Source: DATJGR01 sp032124855 (GTDB taxonomy: Bacteria; Pseudomonadota; Gammaproteobacteria; Pseudomonadales; Azotimanducaceae). From it: DNA of 9,020 nt. The stretch spans positions 1-9,020 of the forward strand of contig JAQBCT010000157.1 of the NCBI GenBank assembly GCA_032124855.1. Reading direction: 5' to 3'. The first letter of the stretch is position 1. Each line of letters begins with the position of its first letter. Shown in pieces: positions 1-6,149 of the stretch. The translations under genes and the position numbers were made by a program. A model generated the notes under the pieces. That model was given only the letters and a program-made list of their open reading frames with translations. It was not told the DNA's origin and ran no database searches.

Positions 1-457
1 CCCAGCCGGCGCTGTGCCAGAGGATGCGGGACAACCCATCCAGATCAACTCCGATTCGGCCGAGCTCGACGAAAACAAGAATCTCGCTGTCTATCACGGA
101 AACGTTCGAATGGAACAGGGCACCATGCAGGTGACAGCCGATACCATGACAATCGAACTGAAGGATCAACTCGTCGTGAGAATCTCAGCGCAAGGGGACC
201 GCGCGCACTATCAGCAACGCTTCAAGGCCGACGAGTCGATGGTGTTCGCAGACGCCAATACCATCACGTACTTTACGCAGGAAGAACGTATCCAGCTCGA
301 AGGGCGCGCGTACCTCACCCAGAATCAAAACGAGTTCTCGGGCGATCTGATCAACTACAACATCCGCGACGGCAAGGTCGATGCCCAAGGCACCGGCGAT
401 GGCAAGGTGCAGATGATTCTGCAGCCTGCTGCGGTGACGCCGCAGCGGCAACCGTGA
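1..457 (+). CDS. lptA: LptA, periplasmic LPS-transport bridge protein (5' end cut off by the window)
   Basis: LptA forms the periplasmic beta-jellyroll bridge that carries lipopolysaccharide from the inner-membrane LptBFGC complex to LptDE in the outer membrane. The reading frame is open from position 2, so about 151 residues are visible. E. coli LptA has about 185 residues, so the signal peptide and a few mature residues lie upstream. The visible part opens with an OstA/LptA-type segment (QPIQINSDSAELDENKN, then YHGNVRMEQGTMQVTAD). It continues with the repeating short beta-strand pattern of the family and ends in a loose Gln/Pro-rich tail. A GTG at position 14 is inside the gene and is not a credible start. 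The stop codon overlaps the lptB start by 4 bp (GTGA at 454-457). lptC and kdsC would be expected just upstream by analogy with related genomes. Identification rests on this motif plus the adjacent lptB and is secure. Confidence 0.93.
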   Translation, partial: PAGAVPEDAGQPIQINSDSAELDENKNLAVYHGNVRMEQGTMQVTADTMTIELKDQLVVRISAQGDRAHYQQRFKADESMVFADANTITYFTQEERIQLEGRAYLTQNQNEFSGDLINYNIRDGKVDAQGTGDGKVQMILQPAAVTPQRQP

Positions 458-1179
458 CCGACCTCCTCGCGCGCCATCTGCAGAAAAACTATGGGGACCG
501 TGTCGCTGTAGCAGACATCAGCATGCGCGTGGCGCGCGGTGAAATCGTGGGCCTGCTCGGGCCAAACGGTGCCGGCAAGACTTCCACCTTCTATATGATC
601 GTCGGGCTGATCAAACCCGGCGCCGGCGAGATCGAACTCGATGGCGCGCCGATCACGCGGCTTCCGATGCATCAGCGGGCGCGCCTCGGCGTAGGTTATC
701 TGCCCCAGGAAGCCAGCGTCTTTCGCAAGCTCAGCGTAGCGGACAACATCCTGGCGATCCTCGAGCTGAACCGGACGCTCAGTAAAACGGCGCGTCAGGG
801 CAGGCTGGAACAATTGCTGGACGAGTTCCACCTGCAAGGCGTGCGCTCGCAGCTGGGTGAGCGTCTTTCCGGCGGCGAACGGCGCCGGGTAGAAATTGCC
901 CGCGCGCTCGCCAGCGAACCCAAGTTCATTCTGCTCGACGAACCGTTCGCCGGTGTCGATCCGATCTCAGTAGGCGAAATCAAAGCGATGATCCGCGACC
1001 TGGCCCAACGGCGTATTGGCGTTCTCATCACCGACCACAACGTTCGCGAAACACTCGACATATGTGATCGCGCCTACATCGTCAATGCGGGAAAGATCAT
1101 CGCCGAAGGCGACACCGATTCTATTCTAAGCAACGATACCGTCCGCAGCGTCTATCTGGGCGACCAGTTCCGCCTGTGA
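454..1179 (+). CDS. lptB: LptB, ATPase of the LPS-export ABC transporter
   Basis: LptB is the cytoplasmic ATPase whose dimer drives LptFG to extract LPS from the inner membrane. The 241-residue protein is full length for the family. It shows Walker A GPNGAGKT (residues 36-43), the Q-loop Gln85 (LPQEASVF), the ABC signature LSGGE (138-142), Walker B FILLDEP (158-164) with catalytic Glu163, a D-loop (AGVDP) and the switch His195 (TDHNVRET). The start is GTG at 454, which overlaps the lptA stop, so translation is probably coupled. No strong Shine-Dalgarno is visible. rpoN begins 22 bp after its stop, the usual gammaproteobacterial order. Nothing is missing or unusual in the protein. Confidence 0.97.
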   Translation: MTDLLARHLQKNYGDRVAVADISMRVARGEIVGLLGPNGAGKTSTFYMIVGLIKPGAGEIELDGAPITRLPMHQRARLGVGYLPQEASVFRKLSVADNILAILELNRTLSKTARQGRLEQLLDEFHLQGVRSQLGERLSGGERRRVEIARALASEPKFILLDEPFAGVDPISVGEIKAMIRDLAQRRIGVLITDHNVRETLDICDRAYIVNAGKIIAEGDTDSILSNDTVRSVYLGDQFRL

Positions 1180-1201
1180 TACAGCGGTGACGTCATAGCG
1201 G

Positions 1202-2668
1202 ATGAAACAGTCACTCACACTCAAACTCGGTCAGCACCTGACCATGACGCCCCAGTTGCAGCAGGCAATCCGTCTGCTGCAGCTCTCCACACTGGAACTG
1301 CGGGCCGAGATTCAACAGGCAGTGGAAACCAATCCGCTGCTCGAGCTGGTGGAAGACGATGACGAGCAGGCCGCCGAAGAAACACTGACAGCGCCATCGC
1401 AGGAGGCTGCATCGGGCGACGACGAATTTCACGAACTCTCGGGAAGTGATGAGGAGGCAACAACCGCGCTGCCGGACGATGTACCCGTCGACAGCGTGTG
1501 GGACGAGCCGCTGGAATTCACTTCGTCCGCGCAGTCTGCCTCGGAGGATGATTTCGATCCGACTGAGCGCAATACCAGCGAAGAATCACTGCAGGATCAT
1601 CTGTTGTGGCAGCTCAACCTCACACCGATGAGCGAGCGTGACCTGCTGATTGCCGAAGCGATCATCGACGGAATCGATGCCGACGGCATGCTGATCGCAT
1701 CCATGGACGAGCTCCTGTCGGATTTTGAAGCCGCGCTCGTCATCGAAGCAGACGAAGTGGCCGCGGTTCTCAAACGCATCCAGCAATTCGACCCGCCCGG
1801 TGTGGCCGCGCGCGACCTGCGGGAATGCCTGCTGATTCAATTGAACCAGCTGAAGGGTGATGTGCCGTGGCTCGACGTTGCTCGGCAGATCGTCAGCGAA
1901 CATCTGGAGCTGCTCGGCGCACACGATCGCAACGCACTGAAACGCAAGACACGCCTCGACGACGACGAACTCCTCGAAGTCGTCCACCTGATTCAGTCGC
2001 TGAATCCTCGCCCGGGTTCTGCCATCGAGAGCCAGGCCACGGAGTACATCGTGCCCGATGTACTCGTGCATCGGGAACGCGATAAATGGCTTGTCGAATT
2101 GAATCCGGAAACGGCGCCGCGAGTGCGTATCAATTCTCACTACGCCAACATGGTGCGGCGCGCCGGCTCGGATGAAACAAATGCCTACCTGCGCGACAAC
2201 CTTCAGGAGGCACGCTGGTTTCTGAAAAGTCTGAAGAGCCGCAACGAGACGCTGCTGAAAGTGGCGATCAAGATTGTCGCCCACCAGCGCGGTTTCCTCG
2301 AATACGGCGAAGAAGCGATGAAACCGCTGGTTTTGCATGACATCGCCGAGGCAGTAGAGATGCACGAGTCGACGATTTCACGCGTCACCACGCGCAAGTA
2401 TATGCACACTCCGCGCGGCATATTCGAACTCAAGTACTTTTTCTCCAGTCATGTATCGACGAGCACAGGCGGCGAAGTTTCCAGCATCGCGATCCGTGCA
2501 CTGATCAAAAAGCTCACCGCAGAAGAGAATCCCAGAAAGCCGTTGAGCGACAGCAAGATCACGGCGATACTCAAAGCTCAAAACATAGACGTGGCGCGCC
2601 GTACTGTTGCGAAATATCGAGACCTGCTTTCCATCCCTCCGTCCAGCGAACGCAAACGTTTTGTTTGA
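1202..2668 (+). CDS. rpoN: RNA polymerase sigma-54 factor RpoN
   Basis: RpoN directs RNA polymerase to -24/-12 promoters and needs AAA+ enhancer-binding activators to open them. The 488-residue protein has all sigma-54 regions. Region I is the Gln/Leu-rich N-terminus (residues 1-50, LTMTPQLQQAIRLLQLS), which contacts activators. Region II is strongly acidic (about 51-128). The core-binding part contains FDPPGVAARDLRECL (196-210) and LNPRPGSAI (267-275). The helix-turn-helix lies around 377-400 (LHDIAEAVEMHESTISRVT), and the RpoN box ARRTVAKYR is at 465-473. ATG 1202 is chosen because it gives the conserved MKQSLTLKLGQHL start; the Shine-Dalgarno is poor, and expression may depend on read-through from lptB. 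Downstream hpf, ptsN, rapZ and ptsO are the classical rpoN-linked genes that modulate nitrogen and carbon signalling. Both the length and the motifs argue for an intact protein. Confidence 0.98.
   Translation: MKQSLTLKLGQHLTMTPQLQQAIRLLQLSTLELRAEIQQAVETNPLLELVEDDDEQAAEETLTAPSQEAASGDDEFHELSGSDEEATTALPDDVPVDSVWDEPLEFTSSAQSASEDDFDPTERNTSEESLQDHLLWQLNLTPMSERDLLIAEAIIDGIDADGMLIASMDELLSDFEAALVIEADEVAAVLKRIQQFDPPGVAARDLRECLLIQLNQLKGDVPWLDVARQIVSEHLELLGAHDRNALKRKTRLDDDELLEVVHLIQSLNPRPGSAIESQATEYIVPDVLVHRERDKWLVELNPETAPRVRINSHYANMVRRAGSDETNAYLRDNLQEARWFLKSLKSRNETLLKVAIKIVAHQRGFLEYGEEAMKPLVLHDIAEAVEMHESTISRVTTRKYMHTPRGIFELKYFFSSHVSTSTGGEVSSIAIRALIKKLTAEENPRKPLSDSKITAILKAQNIDVARRTVAKYRDLLSIPPSSERKRFV
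2042..2065 (+). repeat. Perfect 9-bp inverted repeat inside rpoN
   Basis: GAGTACATC (2042-2050) is followed after the six bases GTGCCC by its exact reverse complement GATGTACTC (2057-2065). The RNA could form a nine-pair hairpin within the coding region for residues around 281-288 (EYIVPDVL). That peptide is conserved in sigma-54, so the repeat may simply follow from codon choice. There is no U-run after it, so it is not an intrinsic terminator. No function is known to me. Confidence 0.5.
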
Positions 2669-2695
2669 AATCCTGGCAACTCGCCACGACATGAT
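2665..2695 (+). promoter_or_regulatory. Possible weak sigma-70 promoter for hpf
   Basis: TTGAAA (2665-2670, overlapping the rpoN stop) resembles a -35 element at five of six positions. CATGAT (2690-2695) matches a -10 element at four of six. The 19-bp spacer is longer than ideal. Transcription would begin near 2702 and leave a leader of about 27 bases containing the good hpf Shine-Dalgarno. This is a match by eye only. A promoter here would allow hpf and the nitrogen-PTS genes to be expressed apart from rpoN. Confidence 0.22.
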
Positions 2696-2728
2696 CACTG
2701 TCAAAAACCGCACCGTAGGAGAACGCTG

Positions 2729-3034
2729 ATGCAGTTGAGCATTTCCGGTCATCACATCGATGTCACAGACGCGCTGCACGATTATGTGACGAATAAGTTC
2801 GACCGGCTCACACGCCACTTCGATCACATCACAAACGTCCATGTCGTGCTGTCGGTTGAAAAGCTGGTCCAGAAGGCCGAAGCCACCGTGCACACCAGCG
2901 GCGCCGAACTGTTTGCCGACTCCACCTCCGAAGATCTTTACGCTGCCATCGATGCGTTAGTCGACAAGCTCGATCGCCAGATCGTAAAACACAAGGAAAA
3001 GCTGCGGGGACGTCCGCAACGCATTCGCAACTGA
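2729..3034 (+). CDS. hpf: Short ribosome hibernation-promoting factor (HPF/YhbH family)
   Basis: HPF binds the 30S subunit decoding centre and, in gammaproteobacteria, works with RMF to form inactive 100S ribosome dimers when growth slows. The 101-residue product is the short HPF type, with no C-terminal dimerisation domain. It carries the family start MQLSISGHHIDVTDAL, the middle segment VHVVLSVEK and the basic end (DRQIVKHKEKLRGRPQR) expected to contact rRNA. A good Shine-Dalgarno, AGGAG at 2717-2721, sits seven bases before the ATG. It is the clearest ribosome-binding site in this operon and fixes the start. The gene lies between rpoN and ptsN, its usual place. The 76 bp that follow to ptsN show no convincing terminator. 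Confidence 0.95.
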   Translation: MQLSISGHHIDVTDALHDYVTNKFDRLTRHFDHITNVHVVLSVEKLVQKAEATVHTSGAELFADSTSEDLYAAIDALVDKLDRQIVKHKEKLRGRPQRIRN

Positions 3035-3110
3035 TGCGATGCGTGCTTGACCGCGTGGCGCGCGGACGGAGCATCCTCTACTATCTAGCGCCCCATTCAA
3101 GACGCCTGCA

Positions 3111-3578
3111 GTGATCGATTTAGGCTCCATCGTTGGCGCGGCATCGACCCGCGCCGGGCACCAGGCCACCAGCAAAAAGCGTGCACTGCAGGACGCCAGC
3201 GAACTGCTCGCTGCCGCGCACGGAGACCTCAACCCCCGAGATGTATTCGATGAATTGATCGCCCGGGAACGGCTGGGGTCCACGGGTCTTGGCGAGGGCG
3301 TCGCCATCCCGCACTGCCGGCTCGAGGCAACCAACAGCGCGCTCGGTGCGCTCATCAGGCTCGATGCACCGGTCGATTTCGACGCGCCCGACGGCGTTGG
3401 CGTCGACCTGATGTTCGCACTGATCGTGCCCCGCGAAGGTCGCGAAACCCATCTGCAGATCCTGGCAGAGGTGGCGCGCGTATTCTCAGACGCAGACAAC
3501 CGCGGGCGCCTTCGCGCCGCACAGACAGACGCCGCACTTTTAGATGCGTTTCACGCGATGCTGAATGCTCCGGCATGA
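3111..3578 (+). CDS. ptsN: PtsN, nitrogen-PTS enzyme EIIA-Ntr
   Basis: EIIA-Ntr is the terminal phosphoryl acceptor of the PtsP-NPr-PtsN phosphorelay. It has no sugar permease and regulates targets such as K+ transport and stress or nitrogen responses by direct binding. The 155-residue protein is a single PTS EIIA type-2 domain. It shows the N-terminal SKKRALQDASELL helix, ERLGSTGLGEGVAIPHCR with the phosphorylation site His68, and the strand-turn region DLMFALIVP followed by THLQILAEVARVF. The start GTG 3111 is the only good candidate: the frame stays open upstream but offers no ATG, and the Shine-Dalgarno is weak. Its stop overlaps the rapZ start (ATGA, 3575-3578), suggesting coupled translation. 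PtsP (EI-Ntr) is not in the window, as is usual because it is encoded elsewhere. Confidence 0.95.
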   Translation: MIDLGSIVGAASTRAGHQATSKKRALQDASELLAAAHGDLNPRDVFDELIARERLGSTGLGEGVAIPHCRLEATNSALGALIRLDAPVDFDAPDGVGVDLMFALIVPREGRETHLQILAEVARVFSDADNRGRLRAAQTDAALLDAFHAMLNAPA

Positions 3579-4438
3579 AGCTGGTGATCATCAGCGGGCG
3601 TTCCGGTTCCGGCAAGAGCACCGCGTTGCACGTGCTGGAGGATGCCGGTTTCAATTGCATCGACAATTTCCCGGTGGGTTTGCTGCCAGCGCTGGTGCAC
3701 ACCTCCCTGCGCGACGCGCAACGCGGCCAGCGTATGGCGGTGAGCATCGATGCGCGCAACTCGGCCCCCGATCTGCAACGCTTCCCGGAGATTCTACTGT
3801 CGCTGGACAGAATGGATCTCGACTGCGAGGTGATCTACCTCGATGCGCTTGGTCCGACGCTGGTGAAACGCTTCAGTGAGACACGGCGCCGGCACCCGTT
3901 GACCAACGAGGCGACCGACCTGCGTCAGGCCATCGAAGCGGAACATGAACTGCTCGCGAGCATCGCCGATCTCGCAGACCTCATCATCGACACCACCACA
4001 CTGGGAACCGCTACGCTGGCCGATCTGATCAGCGCACGCATTGCCGACAAACCGACCTCGGGATTGTCGCTGCTGTTTCGCTCTTTCGGTTTCAAATTCG
4101 GCATCCCCGTGGATGGCGACCTGGTCTTCGATATCCGCTGTCTGCCCAATCCGCACTACGTTGCCGAACTGCGCCGGCTGACCGGCCGCGACGCAGATGT
4201 GGTGACCTTCCTCGAAAGCGACGCTTCCGTGGGGGCCATGTACGACGACATCAGGCAGTTTCTGGAGACTTGGCTGCCAAAGTTCGAACAGAACAACCGC
4301 ATATACATGACAGTGGCCATCGGTTGCACTGGCGGCCAGCATCGCTCGGTGTACATGGCGGAGCGACTCGGCACACACTTCCGGCGTACGATTCCGAACG
4401 TTCTCGTCCGTCACCGCGAGCTCGAACAACGGTTCTGA
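3575..4438 (+). CDS. rapZ: RapZ (YvcJ family) P-loop nucleotide-binding regulator
   Basis: In E. coli RapZ binds glucosamine-6-phosphate and the sRNAs GlmY/GlmZ, delivering GlmZ to RNase E and so controlling GlmS. Outside enterobacteria its RNA partners are mostly unknown. The 287-residue protein (E. coli 284) has Walker A GRSGSGKS (residues 8-15), GFNCIDNFPVGLL (25-37), a Walker-B-like EVIYLDA (85-91) and RFSETRRRHPL (99-109). The C-terminal domain follows, with FRSFGFKFGIPVDGDLVFD (168-186), RCLPNPHY (188-195) and AIGCTGGQHRSVYMAE (248-263). The extreme C-terminus is RHRELEQRF, without the Lys-Arg-Lys cluster that binds sRNA in the enteric protein. The gene overlaps ptsN by 4 bp, and ptsO begins 5 bp after its stop. 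No HPr kinase gene stands between ptsN and rapZ, unlike in some other proteobacteria. Confidence 0.95.
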   Translation: MKLVIISGRSGSGKSTALHVLEDAGFNCIDNFPVGLLPALVHTSLRDAQRGQRMAVSIDARNSAPDLQRFPEILLSLDRMDLDCEVIYLDALGPTLVKRFSETRRRHPLTNEATDLRQAIEAEHELLASIADLADLIIDTTTLGTATLADLISARIADKPTSGLSLLFRSFGFKFGIPVDGDLVFDIRCLPNPHYVAELRRLTGRDADVVTFLESDASVGAMYDDIRQFLETWLPKFEQNNRIYMTVAIGCTGGQHRSVYMAERLGTHFRRTIPNVLVRHRELEQRF

Positions 4439-4443
4439 ATCCC

Positions 4444-4713
4444 ATGCTCGAACGCGACATCACAATCATCAACAAGCTTGGCCTGCATGCCCGCGCCGCG
4501 AGCAAATTCGTCGGCGTGACGAACCGCTTCTCGAGCTCCATCGAAGTCGTCAGCGCCGTCAAGACCGTCAACGGCAAGAGCATCATGAGCGTCATGCTGC
4601 TTGCCGCGGGCCAGGGTACGCAGCTGCGATTGCGCATCGACGGTGACGATGAAATCGAAGCCATGACGGCGCTCACCGACCTGATCGGCGATCGCTTCGG
4701 CGAAGGCGAGTAG
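4444..4713 (+). CDS. ptsO: NPr, HPr-like phosphocarrier of the nitrogen PTS
   Basis: NPr accepts phosphate from PtsP on a histidine and passes it to PtsN. The 89-residue product is the normal HPr-fold size. It shows the active site NKLGLHARAASKF with His15, and the NGKSIMSVMLLAAGQGT region, where Ser46 corresponds to the regulatory serine of HPr. The ATG at 4444 is chosen over upstream in-frame starts because it gives exact HPr length and lies 5 bp after the rapZ stop; anything longer would overlap rapZ heavily. Ala in place of the Pro after His-Ala-Arg is, to my knowledge, common in NPr rather than sugar-PTS HPr. The gene is also called npr. It closes the rpoN-linked cluster. Confidence 0.95.
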   Translation: MLERDITIINKLGLHARAASKFVGVTNRFSSSIEVVSAVKTVNGKSIMSVMLLAAGQGTQLRLRIDGDDEIEAMTALTDLIGDRFGEGE

Positions 4714-4736
4714 CTCACGTTTGCCAGTGCTGGCTG

Positions 4737-4745
4737 CCCCCCCCC
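4737..4745 (+). repeat. Nine-C homopolymer in the ptsO-mgtE gap
   Basis: Nine consecutive C residues lie 23 bases after the ptsO stop and about 40 bases before the mgtE start. It is the longest homopolymer I noticed in the window. Such tracts can slip during replication or be miscounted in sequencing. As it is outside coding sequence it could at most alter leader spacing or structure. Confidence 0.9.
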
Positions 4746-4759
4746 AACCAAGTAACCTT

Positions 4760-4779
4760 GCCGCCGCAATTTGCGGGGC
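4760..4779 (+). promoter_or_regulatory. Candidate hairpin covering the mgtE Shine-Dalgarno
   Basis: CCGCAA (4764-4769) and TTGCGG (4771-4776) are exact reverse complements around one base. The stem can extend through a bulged G4763, with GCC (4760-4762) pairing to GGC (4777-4779). A realistic fold is CCGC-AATTT-GCGG plus three outer pairs. The 3' arm includes the GGGG (4775-4778) that is the likely ribosome-binding site for ATG 4786, so folding could dampen mgtE translation. No U-run follows, so it is not a terminator. It does not look like the long M-box Mg2+ riboswitch. Function is inferred. Confidence 0.35.
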
Positions 4780-4785
4780 ATGGCC

Positions 4786-6123
4786 ATGGAATTCCGGCAA
4801 CAACTCGACGAAGTCATCAAATCCGTCGGCGAAGGCACCGTCGGAGAGCTGCGCTATCTGCTGGAATCGTTGCAACCGCAGGATGTCGCGAACCTGCTGG
4901 AGTCGACGCCGCACAAAGTCCGCCATGTCGTCTGGGGACTATTCGACAACGAAGCGCAAGCGCAGGTGCTGCAGTACCTGAACGACGACGTGCGCGCAGA
5001 TTTTCTCGAATCCATGGACACCGCTGCGCTGTTGGCTGCCGCCGACGAACTCGATACGGACGATTTCGCAGACATCCTGCAGCAGCTGCCCGACGCAATC
5101 ACGCAGCGCGTCCTGGCAGGGATGGGCGAACAGGACCGTGCCCGCGTCGAAGCGGTGCTCTCCTACCCCGAGGACAGCGCCGGCGGCTTGATGAATACCG
5201 ACACCATCACGATCCAGCCTCGGCATTCACTGGAGTTGGTGCTGCGATACTTGCGGCGTCGCCGGACCCTGCCCGATACCACTGACAGTCTGATCGTCGT
5301 CAACGACAAGGACGAGTATGTCGGCATGCTCGCACTGTCCACACTGGTCGTGACCGATCCGTCGGTAACGGTTCGCGAGGTGATGAATACCGACGTCGAC
5401 GCAATCGATGCCAACACCTCGGATGCCGACGTCGCGCACATTTTCACCGAACAGGATCTGGTGTCGGCGCCGGTCGTCAATGCCGCTGGCGTGCTGGTGG
5501 GACGTATCACCATCGACGATGTGGTCGACGTCATCATCGAGGATGCAGACGAATCCGTCATGGCGCGCGCCGGTCTGGACGTCGATGAAGATATGTTTGC
5601 ACCGATATTCCGCTCGAGTCGAAGGCGCGCCATCTGGCTGGGTATCAATCTGCTCACGGCGCTGCTGGCGGCAGCGGTGATCAACGTCTACGAAGCAACG
5701 ATCGCCAAGGTCGTGGCCCTCGCCATCCTCATGCCGATCGTGGCGAGCATGGGGGGCGTCGCTGGCAGCCAGACGCTTACGCTCGTCATCCGCGGCCAGG
5801 CCCTGGGCCAGATTTCGCGCGGCAACCTGTTCTGGTTGATCAATCGCGAAGTCGTCGTGGCGGCACTCAATGGCGTGCTATGGGCAACCTTATTGGCCGT
5901 AGGCACGGGCTGGGTATTCGACGATGTGCGTCTCGGCGTGTTGATCGGCGTTGCACTGGTGATCAACATGCTGGTCGCCGCGGTCTCCGGAAGCGTCCTG
6001 CCACCGCTGCTGCGCAGAATGCACATCGATCCAGCACTCGCCGGCGGCGTGGTGCTGACGACCATCACCGACGTCGCGGGATTTGCGGTATTCCTGGGGC
6101 TTGCAACGCTCGCGTACGCCTGA
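4786..6123 (+). CDS. mgtE: MgtE-family magnesium transporter with CBS domains
   Basis: MgtE is a Mg2+-selective inner-membrane channel/transporter whose cytoplasmic domains close the pore when Mg2+ is plentiful. From ATG 4786 the protein has 445 residues, the usual family length. An N-terminal helical MgtE_N domain (about 1-130) ends in the family motif YPEDSAGGLM (127-136). Two CBS domains follow (about 137-190 and 200-255), then a connecting helix and about five membrane segments (roughly 283-303, 307-325, 355-376, 383-404, 421-443). Conserved pore motifs are PIVASMGGVAGSQTLTLVIRG (317-337) and TTITDVAGF (425-433), where Asp429 should be the key Mg2+ ligand. ATG 4786 is preferred because GGGG lies seven bases upstream. 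ATG 4780 (two residues longer) and TTG 4771 are also in frame. The gene is 72 bp after ptsO and may be co-transcribed. It converges with pmbA across 26 bp, where I see no good terminator. Confidence 0.94.
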   Translation: MEFRQQLDEVIKSVGEGTVGELRYLLESLQPQDVANLLESTPHKVRHVVWGLFDNEAQAQVLQYLNDDVRADFLESMDTAALLAAADELDTDDFADILQQLPDAITQRVLAGMGEQDRARVEAVLSYPEDSAGGLMNTDTITIQPRHSLELVLRYLRRRRTLPDTTDSLIVVNDKDEYVGMLALSTLVVTDPSVTVREVMNTDVDAIDANTSDADVAHIFTEQDLVSAPVVNAAGVLVGRITIDDVVDVIIEDADESVMARAGLDVDEDMFAPIFRSSRRRAIWLGINLLTALLAAAVINVYEATIAKVVALAILMPIVASMGGVAGSQTLTLVIRGQALGQISRGNLFWLINREVVVAALNGVLWATLLAVGTGWVFDDVRLGVLIGVALVINMLVAAVSGSVLPPLLRRMHIDPALAGGVVLTTITDVAGFAVFLGLATLAYA

Positions 6124-6149
6124 AGCGGCCAGCAGGCGCGCCGCAAGAT

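Noticed and set aside
1188..1195. TGACGTCA palindrome just before rpoN
   Set aside because: An 8-bp palindrome is expected by chance in a window this size, and I know no bacterial regulator that would read it here.
1586..2365. Long minus-strand open frame of 259 codons opposite rpoN
   Set aside because: It lies wholly antisense to sigma-54, which is conserved along its length. The translation has no recognisable domain, and such shadow frames are common in GC-rich DNA.
2674..2691. TGGCAACTCGCCACGAC downstream of rpoN as a sigma-54 promoter or small hairpin
   Set aside because: There is no GC at the required distance from the GG, and the TGGC/GCCA stem has only four pairs.
3056..3072. TGGCGCGCGGACGGAGC as a sigma-54 promoter upstream of ptsN
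   Set aside because: The GG and GC dinucleotides are separated by about 12 bases rather than the required 10, and the -12 element is not TTGCA-like.
3047..3084. TTGACC and TACTAT in the hpf-ptsN gap as a sigma-70 promoter
   Set aside because: The two boxes are 26 bp apart, far outside the usual 16-19 bp. The best -35 placement at proper spacing from TACTAT (TGGCGC) is a poor match.
3794..4429. Minus-strand open frame of 211 codons opposite rapZ
   Set aside because: It is antisense to a fully conserved gene, has no family resemblance and no ribosome-binding site.
5751..5756. G6 run in mgtE as a second frameshift site
   Set aside because: Reading through it gives SMGGVAGSQTLTL, the expected family sequence, with the frame intact on both sides.
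6124..6149. Bidirectional terminator between mgtE and pmbA
   Set aside because: Only a five-pair GCGGC/GCCGC stem with a ten-base loop and no T-run is present; it does not meet intrinsic terminator criteria.
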